Below, piece by piece: positions 35,064-43,229 of a stretch of DNA of 64,000 nt. The notes beneath the pieces were generated by a model. The model made no database searches and had not been told where the DNA came from. It was given only the letters and a program-made list of their open reading frames with translations. Source of the stretch: Streptomyces stelliscabiei. Lineage in GTDB: Bacteria > Actinomycetota > Actinomycetes > Streptomycetales > Streptomycetaceae. Where the stretch lies: positions 3,162,001-3,226,000 of the forward strand of contig NZ_JADBGF010000001.1 in NCBI RefSeq assembly GCF_014873495.1, read 5' to 3'. The position numbers and the translations under genes are program-made. Position 1 is the stretch's first letter, and every line of letters begins with the position of its first letter.

Positions 35064-35935
35064 CAATGACGGTCTCTCCCGAGTCCGCCGCCCGCAAGGC
35101 CTGCCAGGCGTCAGGTCTGACAGACCGCTCCCTCGTCTCGCTTCACCACCACGCCACTTCCGTGTTCCTTCTTGCCACGGAAGGCGTTGTGGTGCGCGTC
35201 AGTCCCGCCTCACAGCAGCAGCGCCTCGCGACCGCTGTCTCCCTGACGCGCTGGCTCGTCGCGAACGACTTCCCGGCGACAGAGCCTGTGGATGTACCCC
35301 AGCCTGTGGCATACGACCCATATGTCGTCACGTTCTGGCGTCACTACCCGCAACCTGAACACGGCGCACCTCCGCCCGGGCGGTTGGGCGATCTACTGAG
35401 AACGCTGCACTCCCTACCGTCCCCGCCGGTGTCACTGCCGCGGCACCAACCGCTTGCCTCACTCAAGACCACCGTGGAAGCCAGTACCTACCTGGCGTCG
35501 AACGAACGGGCGTGGCTCATGGAGCGCAGGCAGGAACTCCTCCACGCATACGAACAGCTGGATTTTCCCTTGGGGCACGGGCACATCCACGGCGACGCGT
35601 ATCCGGGCAACACGCTCTGGGACGGCGAGGACGTCAGGCTCGGAGACTGGGACGAGGCGGCAATCGGCCCGCGAGAGATCGACTTGGCCAATACGTTCCA
35701 GGGAGTCCGCTTCGGGCGAAGCGTCGGTCAACTGGATGATTTCAGCGAACGGTACGGCTACGACATCCGGCAGTGGTCTGGTCAATCGGTTCTCTGTGAA
35801 ATCCGAGACCTTCACACACTCGGGTCCTTCATTCGACGTGCGGATCAAGGAGATACTGCTGCTGCCCAGCAGTTGTCGTATCGCATAGAGACGCTCAGAA
35901 ACATGGATGCCCAAGCTCAATGGGGTGCCGCCTGA
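35060..35935 (+). CDS. APH-fold phosphotransferase coupled to regulator 2
   Basis: A 291-residue kinase-fold protein. The catalytic loop is GHIHGDAYPGNTLW (HGDxxxxN) and the metal-binding motif is LGDWDEAAIGPREIDL, a typical APH/choline-kinase arrangement. The N-lobe is short (VFLLATEGVVVRVSPASQQQ) and has an arginine in place of the usual lysine. The ATG overlaps the regulator stop by four bases. It may phosphorylate a small hydroxylated metabolite linked to the regulator; antibiotic resistance is also possible. No membrane segment or signal peptide is present. Confidence 0.8.
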   Translation: MTMTVSPESAARKACQASGLTDRSLVSLHHHATSVFLLATEGVVVRVSPASQQQRLATAVSLTRWLVANDFPATEPVDVPQPVAYDPYVVTFWRHYPQPEHGAPPPGRLGDLLRTLHSLPSPPVSLPRHQPLASLKTTVEASTYLASNERAWLMERRQELLHAYEQLDFPLGHGHIHGDAYPGNTLWDGEDVRLGDWDEAAIGPREIDLANTFQGVRFGRSVGQLDDFSERYGYDIRQWSGQSVLCEIRDLHTLGSFIRRADQGDTAAAQQLSYRIETLRNMDAQAQWGAA

Positions 35936-35969
35936 AAGAGCACAGAACTCTCGAAGGTCAGGCACCAAT

Positions 35970-36932
35970 TCACGGCGCATTCATCGTGGCCACCATACCG
36001 ACGATCTCGCGTGCGCAGCCCCACGACAGCGTGACGCCGCTTCCGCCGTGTCCGTAGTTGTGAAGCACGGTGATCCTTGTCCCGTAGTTCTCTGCCTCGA
36101 CGCGCACTTCGGGACGAGTCGGCCTGGCCCCCATTCGGTGGGCGATGACGGGTGCTTTCGCCAGTTCCGGCCTGATCGAAGCACAGCGGTCCACAATGGC
36201 TCGAGCAGCTTCGGCATCGTCCTGCAGACCCGCCTCACCGTCGAGCGCGGTTCCGCCAAGTACCACGGTGTCGCCGTGCGGGTAGATACAGAGGAGATCG
36301 GAAGACAGACCCGTGTCTTCGGAGAAGAACTCCGTGATGCCGGGGTTCTCCACGACCACGTGCTGACCCCGGATCGGTCGGACATCGAGGTCTCCAGCGA
36401 GATCCCCGCCTCGCAGACCGGCACAGTTAACGATCACGGAAGCATCTTCGACTTCGTCCAGTGAACAGACCGTCGCGTGCTGCACCGTCCCTCCTGCCTT
36501 CCTGAAGCGGCGGAGCAGGTACTCCAGGTAGACCGGCATATCGATGAGAGGCACTGTGAACCGGTAGCCGCTTGCGAAACCGGTGGGCAACTCGTCCGGT
36601 TCGCACATGCGGAAGTCGGGCAGCATCGTGCTCCACTCAGGCGCCGGCGTGGAATTGCGAGCCGCCTCGATCCCGCTGACCATGCGCACGCCGGTCGTGG
36701 GGTCGCCTGCGAGGCTTCGGAATTCGCTGAGGGAGGTGAGACTCCACTCGCGTACTCGTGCCCACGGTTCGACCAGGTACGGCCCCCACATCGCCCCAGC
36801 AGCGAGGGACGTAGGGCCGGGGACCTCCGCCGCCATCAGGCGTACGGACAACCCGGCTTCGAGGAGGGCAACACCTGTGGTCAGGCCAGAGACGCCCCCA
36901 CCGACAACAGCGATTCTCGCGCCCACAGACAT
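35970..36932 (-). CDS. FAD-dependent oxidoreductase, D-amino-acid-oxidase type
   Basis: A 320-residue DAAO-fold enzyme. The N-terminus carries the dinucleotide motif RIAVVGGGVSGLTTGVALLE. The family signature near the C-terminus is LHNYGHGGSGVTLSWGCA, which matches the DAAO pattern VHNYGHGGxGxTLxWG very well. An SLAAGAMWGPYLVEP segment supplies the flavin contact. ATG 36932 is preferred because the GxGxxG motif normally begins a few residues from the start; GTG 36992, immediately after the YdcF stop, is an alternative. It should oxidise a D-amino acid or a small amine, giving an oxo acid, ammonia and peroxide. Confidence 0.85.
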   Translation of the reverse strand: MSVGARIAVVGGGVSGLTTGVALLEAGLSVRLMAAEVPGPTSLAAGAMWGPYLVEPWARVREWSLTSLSEFRSLAGDPTTGVRMVSGIEAARNSTPAPEWSTMLPDFRMCEPDELPTGFASGYRFTVPLIDMPVYLEYLLRRFRKAGGTVQHATVCSLDEVEDASVIVNCAGLRGGDLAGDLDVRPIRGQHVVVENPGITEFFSEDTGLSSDLLCIYPHGDTVVLGGTALDGEAGLQDDAEAARAIVDRCASIRPELAKAPVIAHRMGARPTRPEVRVEAENYGTRITVLHNYGHGGSGVTLSWGCAREIVGMVATMNAP

Positions 36933-36992
36933 AGATCGACCGTAGCCTGCCCCGCCAGGTGCGGGCCCATCTGAGGCGGGGTGGACCGACAC

Positions 36993-37658
36993 TCAGGCCC
37001 GTTCCGCCTCTTCCGGTACGAGTCGGCTCGTGAAGCCGTCGCTACGCAACCGTTCGAAAGCCGCCGCCACGTCGTCGGGAATCTCCTGCTCGATCATGAA
37101 CCCTTGTTGCGGGTACACCATGAGCCGCTGCTGGGCCCCCACGAGCATGTCGATGACCAGGCGGGCATCCTGGATCGAATCGACGTACTCGGAGAGCGCC
37201 ATGGGTGTGGAAGCGCTCACCCACTCGACATCCGGCCAGAGCTTTCGCGCCGTCGCGTAGGCCCGTCGCTCCTCGTACGGCTTGCTGACCAGCAGGACCG
37301 ACGAGACGGGAACACGCAGTGCTTCGAGCAGAGCGCGGGAGAAGCGGATGTTCTGGCCCGTGTTCCGGGCCTTCGGTTCGACGATGATGGCGCTCTCAGG
37401 AACTCCGAGCGCCACCGCACGGTCCCTATAGTGTTCGGCCTCACCTCGGGGCATCCGCTCACGCGTCGTACGGCTGGTTGCTCCGGTGAAGACGATGAGC
37501 GGCGCCATGCCACGGTGGTAGAGGTCCGCGGTCGTGTCGGCCACTCCCAGGTCGTGGCTGCCGAGTCCGATCGCCACGGAGCAAGGTCGCAGCTCGTGAC
37601 CCATCTGCTGGAAGTCCCACAGCCGCCGGGCATCCGCCCATGTCTGCGTTGAGATCAC
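36993..37658 (-). CDS. YdcF-family (DUF218) protein
   Basis: A 221-residue protein with the DUF218 core: CSVAIGLGSHDLGVADTTAD, then LIVFTGATSR, RGEAEHYRDRAVALGVPESA, IIVEPKARNTGQNIRFSRAL and SVLLVSKPYEERRAY. There is no signal peptide or membrane anchor, so it is the cytoplasmic form. E. coli YdcF binds S-adenosylmethionine, but the cellular role is unknown. It is four bases or less from the DAAO gene start region and probably co-transcribed with it. Confidence 0.85.
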   Translation of the reverse strand: MISTQTWADARRLWDFQQMGHELRPCSVAIGLGSHDLGVADTTADLYHRGMAPLIVFTGATSRTTRERMPRGEAEHYRDRAVALGVPESAIIVEPKARNTGQNIRFSRALLEALRVPVSSVLLVSKPYEERRAYATARKLWPDVEWVSASTPMALSEYVDSIQDARLVIDMLVGAQQRLMVYPQQGFMIEQEIPDDVAAAFERLRSDGFTSRLVPEEAERA

Positions 37659-37821
37659 TTGCTCTCGCCCTCCATGTTCGCCGAGGACCTGCTCCCCGCC
37701 GTTGCCCTCCGATGGGATCAGCCTACGTTCCAGATAACAGGCGCCCTCAGATGACGGTTCTCCTGTCCCGCGCGCTCACGCCGTGTGAAACTCGATCGGG
37801 CAGGCTGAGGGGAGCACGTCA

Positions 37822-39033
37822 ATGCGGGGAATGACCGACCATCTTCCGTTCGGCAAGCGAGTCCGGTTCTACCGGAAACGCCGGGGCCTGAGCCAGCGGC
37901 AGCTCGGCGAACTTCTGGGACGCTCCGAGGACTGGGTGTACCGGATTGAGTCCGACCGCATACCAGTGAACAACGTGAAGATGCTCGCGGACCTGGCACA
38001 CGCTCTGCGAGTGCACGTTGAGGATCTTCAGGGCACGCCGACGCTCTTGGACGACCGCGGTCGTCACGCGGCCAGCATCCCGGCGATACGCACCGCACTC
38101 ATGCAGTCGCGACGGCTGGCGGGCTCGCTGTACGACGGCCGTGAAACCGTGCGCCTCGAACGTCTCTCCTTCGCAGTCGACGAAGCCTGGCGGCTCTTTC
38201 AGAATTGCCAGTTCGCACGCCTTGGAGAGTGCTTGCCCGGACTACTCGCGGACGCCCGGCTGGCCACGCAGGAGCGCACAGCTGGCGCCGAACACGTCGA
38301 AGCACTCCGGTTGTTCGCACTGACCTGCCACGTGGCAGCGGTACTTCTACGAAAGCTGGGTGAGACCAACCTGGCCTGGACCGCTGTAGACCAAGGCGAC
38401 ATGGCGGCCGCAGAGTCGGAAGACCCCGCCACAATGCTCGCTCTGCGGCGAGGTGTCGCGCATGTTCAACTCGGCGCCGGCATGCCGGCAGAGGCAGTGA
38501 ACGTCACCCTCGACGCGGCAGACGACCTCGAACCCGGTTGGTGGCGCTCCACGCCGGCTTCTCTCTCCTTGTACGGGACCCTGTTCCTCAACGGAGCCGT
38601 CGCAGCGGCCCGGATGCGGAACCGGGCGCTGGCAGATCACATGATGGGGAAGGCCCAAGAAGCAGCGGACCTGCTCGGCGGCGACTCCAACGCGATGTGG
38701 ACCTCCTTCGGTCCCGGCAACGTAGAGATCCACCGGCTGGCGCTCGCCCTGGAATTCGAGGACGTCCAACTGGCCGTGGACGTAGCGCCGAGAGCCAGAG
38801 CGGCAGGATTGCCGGTAGAGCGACGGGGTCGGGCCCGACTGGATGTTGCCCGTGCCTATGCTGAGGCAGGGCGGACAGATAAGGCGATAGACCATCTCAA
38901 GCACGCCTACCGAACCGCTCCCGAGCAGATCAAGGCACACGAGTTCGCTCGGGACCTAGCTCGTCGGCTCCACAAGCGATCCCGCCGTCAGGATGTCCAG
39001 GACCTGGCCATGCGGCTCGGCGCCATCAGGTAG
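37822..39033 (+). CDS. XRE regulator with TPR-like domain
   Basis: A 403-residue regulator without the zinc ribbon of the others. The XRE domain is at residues 8-65 (FGKRVRFYRKRRGLSQRQLG, ELLGRSEDWVYRIESDRI). The rest is helical repeats (EALRLFALTCHVAAVLLRKL, GRARLDVARAYAEAGRTDKA). This is the common Streptomyces type of XRE-TPR protein. ATG 37822 has GAGGGGAG eight bases upstream. No GTGATATCAC site is seen before it, so it is probably controlled differently. It is divergent from the YdcF/DAAO pair and may regulate them. Confidence 0.8.
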   Translation: MRGMTDHLPFGKRVRFYRKRRGLSQRQLGELLGRSEDWVYRIESDRIPVNNVKMLADLAHALRVHVEDLQGTPTLLDDRGRHAASIPAIRTALMQSRRLAGSLYDGRETVRLERLSFAVDEAWRLFQNCQFARLGECLPGLLADARLATQERTAGAEHVEALRLFALTCHVAAVLLRKLGETNLAWTAVDQGDMAAAESEDPATMLALRRGVAHVQLGAGMPAEAVNVTLDAADDLEPGWWRSTPASLSLYGTLFLNGAVAAARMRNRALADHMMGKAQEAADLLGGDSNAMWTSFGPGNVEIHRLALALEFEDVQLAVDVAPRARAAGLPVERRGRARLDVARAYAEAGRTDKAIDHLKHAYRTAPEQIKAHEFARDLARRLHKRSRRQDVQDLAMRLGAIR

Positions 39034-39144
39034 AGCCCGCTGTAGAGAGGTTCGTTGGCAGACCCGGAAAATTCCTCCGGGTCCGCCTCCCCATCGGCTC
39101 CTACGGTCGTTGCGACCAAGCCACTTGTACGGGGAGGCATCGGA

Positions 39145-39603
39145 GTGCCTGTGATCTATCGGCCGGATGATGGCGTCGGTCCCAAGAACAGCAGTGCGGT
39201 GGTGCTCCGCTGGAGTCGCCATCCGCGCTGCGTCGGTCTTGCGCGTCGTGAACTCCGTAAAGCGCTTGGCGGTTGGGGCCTCTCAAGTATTGAAGACTCA
39301 GCTGTCCTCGTTCTCGCGGAGCTCTTAACCGACGCGGTACGCCACGGCAGTGTGCGCCCGGGCGCAGAGATCGAGACGCGGTATCTGCGAGTACGAAGTG
39401 GCCTGCGAATCGAGGTGTCGGACACAGTCCACGAATTCCGCCAGTTGACGGCAAGTTCCTCGGAGCCAGACAGAGATCCCCGACTACGGCTCATAGACGC
39501 ACTGGCCGACCGGTGGAAGATGAACGACACTTTCACGATCGGCACATCGGCGTGGGCAGAGCTCGACTTCCCGTCACAGACTGGTGCCCCCGATGTCGAA
39601 TGA
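39145..39603 (+). CDS. HATPase_c (anti-sigma-factor-like) ATP-binding protein
   Basis: A 152-residue single-domain GHKL ATPase of the SpoIIAB/RsbW type used by many Streptomyces anti-sigma factors. The N-box region is AVLVLAELLTDAVRHGSVRP (conserved E and N/D positions, here with D for N). The lid region is LRLIDALADRWKMN and the C-terminus is TSAWAELDF. GTG 39145 with GGGGAGG seven bases upstream is preferred to the TTG at 39055. It overlaps the third zinc-ribbon gene by about ten bases. The asparagine of the N-box is replaced, so ATP binding may be weakened. Confidence 0.7.
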   Translation: MPVIYRPDDGVGPKNSSAVVLRWSRHPRCVGLARRELRKALGGWGLSSIEDSAVLVLAELLTDAVRHGSVRPGAEIETRYLRVRSGLRIEVSDTVHEFRQLTASSSEPDRDPRLRLIDALADRWKMNDTFTIGTSAWAELDFPSQTGAPDVE

Positions 39604-40177
39604 TGCCGGCCATCGCTTTCCGCTCGCCTTAGCAGTTGACGAGGACACCCGCAGGATCCCGATACGCGCAGGCGCAACGGCGGTCGAAACGAGGGGCCGG
39701 GAGAGCAGCCCTTCGCCCTCATCCGCGACGGACACCGCTGAGCGGCATGCCCGCCTGTGTCGATGGTGTCGACGGCCTCTGAGCCGATACAACAACGAAC
39801 CGTACTGCAGCGCTTGTTCGCGACACGTATCAGCTACCCCTTCGCCACCGCCCCAGGTGGTACCAGAGGTTTGGAAGCGAGTGGACGTCCGGGAAGCTCT
39901 CTGGGCCCGTGACTTTGGCCGAGTGTGCCACCTTGTGCGAATCGGCAGCTCACTACGCCAGAGTGATATGGCAGAGCTCACGGGTCTGAGCCAAGCCTTC
40001 CTGTCAATGCTGGAGTCAGGAGTACGAAGACTCACCAACATCGACAAGATCGTCGAACTACTCGCAGGACTCAACACTCCGGCGGAACTCACAGGCCCCA
40101 TGCTCCAACCGTCGACAGCGGCAGGCCGACCGTGCGACCCATCACTCACAGGGAAGAAAGCGGGATGGCCAGCGTGA
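39593..40177 (+). CDS. Zinc-ribbon + XRE protein without sensor domain, paralogue 3
   Basis: A 194-residue protein that has only the DNA-binding half of the family. The zinc ribbon is CRWCRRPLSRYNNEPYCSAC. The XRE part, GSSLRQSDMAELTGLSQAFL and SMLESGVRRLTNIDKIVELL, is nearly the same as in paralogues 1 and 2. The helical sensor domain is absent and the protein ends soon after LNTPAELTG. It could compete with the longer regulators at the same operators. ATG 39593 (or GTG 39584) lies inside the preceding gene and no clear ribosome site is visible, so translation probably depends on coupling. Confidence 0.7.
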   Translation: MSNDAGHRFPLALAVDEDTRRIPIRAGATAVETRGRESSPSPSSATDTAERHARLCRWCRRPLSRYNNEPYCSACSRHVSATPSPPPQVVPEVWKRVDVREALWARDFGRVCHLVRIGSSLRQSDMAELTGLSQAFLSMLESGVRRLTNIDKIVELLAGLNTPAELTGPMLQPSTAAGRPCDPSLTGKKAGWPA

Positions 40178-40347
40178 CGCTCGGCCCGGTAGACCACTCC
40201 CAGCGACATCGAGATGGTGCTGTTCGCGTAGAAGGAAAGAAGGGCCTTTTGGTCACTTGCGTGGCCATGCCCGTCGGAAGGCGGCGCAGTTGGCTATTGC
40301 GCCCGACACCCGAGGGTTCAAACGAGATCGGCGAAGATAGTCGATAA
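40165..40347 (+). CDS. Small hypothetical protein
   Basis: A 60-residue frame starting at ATG 40165 with GGAAG upstream (MASVTLGPVDHSQRHRDGAV at the start). It overlaps the last 13 bases of the preceding gene. The segment EGKKGLLVTCVAMPVGRRRS has the look of a short beta-rich domain. No family is recognised and it may not be a gene. Confidence 0.35.
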   Translation: MASVTLGPVDHSQRHRDGAVRVEGKKGLLVTCVAMPVGRRRSWLLRPTPEGSNEIGEDSR

Positions 40348-40517
40348 GCCCGTTTTCCAGTTCGCAGCGTCTTACGGCTCGCCGAGCCAGGCATCGATAC
40401 CTTGCAAACCCATGTGAGGGACGTGGTCGGGCGCCCCGGACGACTGGATCGAAGCGCGGGGAGTGCGTGTCAGCGTCGAAGGATTTCAACTTAGCGTACT
40501 CACGTGATCCCGCGAAT
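40348..40517. other. Intergenic, no gene seen
   Basis: The region between the small ORF and operator 3 shows no reading frame with a ribosome site. It forms the upstream part of the promoter for the radical-SAM cluster. Confidence 0.4.
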
Positions 40518-40545
40518 ATCACGGCCGTGATATCACCCCCGAGAT
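40518..40545. promoter_or_regulatory. Operator site 3, two-sided
   Basis: The palindrome GTGATATCAC is at 40527-40536. On its left, ATCAC plus four bases gives a perfect copy of the 19-bp site in reverse orientation (40518-40536). On its right, four C and GAGAT give a partial half-site (to 40545). It lies 111 bases upstream of the radical-SAM cluster's first gene. Confidence 0.75.
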
Positions 40546-40656
40546 GTGCTCGCCCCGCGAATGCGGAGCACCCTCATCAGGGGCCCGAACTTCAGGCCTG
40601 CACAGCACGACGTTCAGATCCGAAATGCGCCGCGCCAGCGACAGGAGATGAGTGCC

Positions 40657-41013
40657 ATGCCGACACCACGACGAAACAAGAACGATCACCTGCTCTACGC
40701 CGACGTCGTCGATTCCAAGCAGAAGGCCGGAGTCTGGATGGGCGAGCGTGACGCCTTCCAGGCCAAGCAGGCCGAGATCCTGGAAGCGGTGAAGGATCAA
40801 GCGGACTGGGTCCCGGTCGAGAACGCCATCCTGGTGGTCAGCACCGAGCCCGCCGGCATCACGATCATCGCCCCGAACCCGACCCTCCCCGGCGTGATCG
40901 TCCTCGCCGACGGAGGCTCGCCGGAGGCCTCAGCACAGCTGCAGGCCGCCGGCGAGGAGCTCGTCCGCAAGGTCATGGCCGAGCGCGGCATCCTCGAAGA
41001 GGAAGCCGCGTAA
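40657..41013 (+). CDS. Small protein heading the radical-SAM cluster
   Basis: A 118-residue acidic protein (MPTPRRNKNDHLLYADVVDS at the start; ends RKVMAERGILEEEAA). ATG 40657 has AGGAG nine bases upstream; ATG 40648 directly abuts the site and is rejected. Its middle is beta-rich (AILVVSTEPAGITIIAPNPT, then LPGVIVLADGG) and there is no obvious leader/core boundary, cysteine-rich tail or repeated core. It might be a substrate, carrier or recognition protein for the two radical SAM enzymes that follow six bases later. I do not recognise the family. Confidence 0.65.
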   Translation: MPTPRRNKNDHLLYADVVDSKQKAGVWMGERDAFQAKQAEILEAVKDQADWVPVENAILVVSTEPAGITIIAPNPTLPGVIVLADGGSPEASAQLQAAGEELVRKVMAERGILEEEAA

Positions 41014-41018
41014 CACAG

Positions 41019-42320
41019 GTGGTCACCTCACAGCTCCTGTGGGGGAAGTACATCCAGTACGTCCGGGATGGCGAGGGCGCCCTCCTCGACCCGGTCACGC
41101 TGGACAGTGTGTACCTCGACCGCGGGGAGGTCACCGACCTCTCCGCGGTTCCCCCGACCGCGACCCACAAAGCTCTCGCCGAGCTCGGCTTCACGCCCGA
41201 CAGCCCTCGCGCTGATCAGCGTGAAGCACTCCATAACCGGCTCCACCAACTCGACCTGGATCCCGTCCCCGAACGGATCAGCGGCCTGCGCGTCGTCCTT
41301 ACCGACGCCTGCAACATGAAGTGCAGCTACTGCTTCGTCGAGACCAACACCGGCAAGCCGGACATGACCGAGCAGGAAATCGCCGACGGCCTGACCTACC
41401 TCTTCGAGACGAACGCCGGTCGCGACGAGGTAGCCATCCAGTGGTTCGGCGGCGAACCGACGACCCGGTTCGACCTGATGCAGTACGGGGACACCCTCGC
41501 GGACTCCCTCGCCGCGCAGTACGACGTCAAGCGGGTCCGCCGAACGGTCGTCACCAACGGGGCCCGCATCACCGAGGCCATGATCGACCACTTCGCCCGC
41601 TACGAGTACGGCGTCGGGATCTCCATCGACGGACCGCCCGCCATCAACTCCGAGAACCGCCGCCTCCTGGGCGGACAAGCGGCCGACGACCGGATCCGGC
41701 GCAACGTCCGCTGGCTGCTCGACGCAGACGGCATCCACGTGGGCTGCAACCTCACGCCCACATCCGCGAACATCGGCCGCCTGGCTGAGACCGTCACCTG
41801 GATCATCGACGACCTCGGGTTGAAATTCATCTACGCCAACACCCCGATACCCACCAGCGGTCGCTGGACTGTCAAGGGCAAGAAGCTGGCCAAGGAGCTG
41901 TACCAGGCGCGTCTCGTCGCCCTTGGGCGTGGCGGCATGATGTTCTCCGTCCTCGACCGGGCGTTCCAGGCCCTCGACCGGCGCCGCCCCATGCTCTTCG
42001 ACCACATCCAGAGCGACCGGACCCTGAACGTCGCCCTGCTGCCCGGCAACCGAGTCAGCCTCTGCGACATCAACTTCACCGCACCCTCCTTCCTGCACAC
42101 CCTCGACGAACTGCGTGCGGACCCGAACCTGCTGGGCGGCATCGCCAAGCACGTCGCCCCCATCGCCGAGTGTGGCCAGTGCCCGGCTCTGGCGATCTGC
42201 GGGGGCCCCTCACGCAACGAACAACTCCTCATCGGCGGTGACCGGCCGGACCCACAGATGTGCGATTTCTACACGAGCACCGTGGAGATCGCCGTATGGG
42301 ACAGCACGGGGGTGCAGTGA
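41019..42320 (+). CDS. Radical SAM/SPASM enzyme
   Basis: A 433-residue radical SAM enzyme. The 4Fe-4S motif is CNMKCSYC (C98, C102, C105), followed by the GGEP-type motif WFGGEPTT and a glycine-rich strand ISIDGPP. The C-terminal SPASM region has CDINF, then CGQCPALAICGGPS and CDFY, enough cysteines for auxiliary clusters. SPASM enzymes commonly modify ribosomal peptides or proteins, for example by forming thioether or C-C crosslinks. The N-terminal 90 residues (MVTSQLLWGKYIQYVRDGEG onward) could bind the substrate. The start is GTG 41019, and the downstream radical SAM gene overlaps by four bases. The product is not known. Confidence 0.85.
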   Translation: MVTSQLLWGKYIQYVRDGEGALLDPVTLDSVYLDRGEVTDLSAVPPTATHKALAELGFTPDSPRADQREALHNRLHQLDLDPVPERISGLRVVLTDACNMKCSYCFVETNTGKPDMTEQEIADGLTYLFETNAGRDEVAIQWFGGEPTTRFDLMQYGDTLADSLAAQYDVKRVRRTVVTNGARITEAMIDHFARYEYGVGISIDGPPAINSENRRLLGGQAADDRIRRNVRWLLDADGIHVGCNLTPTSANIGRLAETVTWIIDDLGLKFIYANTPIPTSGRWTVKGKKLAKELYQARLVALGRGGMMFSVLDRAFQALDRRRPMLFDHIQSDRTLNVALLPGNRVSLCDINFTAPSFLHTLDELRADPNLLGGIAKHVAPIAECGQCPALAICGGPSRNEQLLIGGDRPDPQMCDFYTSTVEIAVWDSTGVQ

Positions 42321-43222
42321 ACACCGTCACCCACCCCGAGAGCCCACCCGCACGAGCCCGGCAGCAGTTCCGTTCCGCGCTCATCAGCACCTCCGGCCAC
42401 TGCAAGATCGCCTGCGGATTCTGCTTCCGAGCCGACCGGGCCCACGGCTTCCTCGACATCGCCACCTACACCCGGGCACTGTCCCGGCTGAAGGAGACCG
42501 GCGTCGAGGCGATCTGCCTGACCGGCGGCGAACCCACGCACCACCCCGAACTACGCCAGCTCGTACGGCTCGCCCACCAGTTCGGGATTCCCGTGTCGAT
42601 CGTCACCTCGGCCCGAGACCCCGAAGACGTAGACCGGTTGGCCGACAGCGCGCGCTTACTCGCGAACGTCACCGTGTCCGCCGACTCGGCCGGTGCCATG
42701 GAACTCGGGCGCACCACCCGTTCCGTGGCATCGGCGATCGCGACGCTCGATCAAGTCCCTACGGCAGAGAGAGTTCTCCACCTCACGTACTGGAAGCTCA
42801 CAGCCCAGGAGTGCCAGGACATCTACGAGCGCGTCGACAAGTCAGGAGTCCAGATCCAGCTCAGCCCGGTGGCGCTCGACGTCACGGCACGCCAGCGTGC
42901 TGGCTCCACCTTCTACAACTACCTGGCCCAGCAGCGGGAGGACACCGACCTTCTCGGACGCTACTTCCAGCTCACCCCGCGGTTCCAGGAGTACCTCACC
43001 GCCCTGCGAGCCATGCACCTGTACCCCGAGCGACGGCCCTCCTGCGCGTCCGCGACGCTGTACGTGTCCGCAAGCGGCGAGATCCGCCGCTGCCCCTACG
43101 GCAAAACGGGGGTGAGCGTGCGCGCGCCTCGCGCGGAGATCAGTCGCTTTCTCCACGCCGAACCGCAGGACCGGACCACCCCAGAGTGCGCGGCCATCTG
43201 CCGCGCCGACGACACCCCGTGA
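42317..43222 (+). CDS. Second radical SAM enzyme
   Basis: A 301-residue radical SAM protein with CKIACGFC (C29, C33, C36) and the SAM-binding LTGGEPTHHPEL. Its C-terminus has further cysteines (RPSCASATLYVSASGEIRRC and TPECAAICRAD) that could hold a small auxiliary cluster of the twitch or SPASM type. It is shorter than, and clearly different from, the preceding SPASM enzyme. GTG 42317 overlaps the previous stop (GTGA). With its neighbours it probably performs one step of a multi-step modification of the same substrate. Confidence 0.85.
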   Translation: MNTVTHPESPPARARQQFRSALISTSGHCKIACGFCFRADRAHGFLDIATYTRALSRLKETGVEAICLTGGEPTHHPELRQLVRLAHQFGIPVSIVTSARDPEDVDRLADSARLLANVTVSADSAGAMELGRTTRSVASAIATLDQVPTAERVLHLTYWKLTAQECQDIYERVDKSGVQIQLSPVALDVTARQRAGSTFYNYLAQQREDTDLLGRYFQLTPRFQEYLTALRAMHLYPERRPSCASATLYVSASGEIRRCPYGKTGVSVRAPRAEISRFLHAEPQDRTTPECAAICRADDTP

Positions 43223-43229
43223 GTGGACG

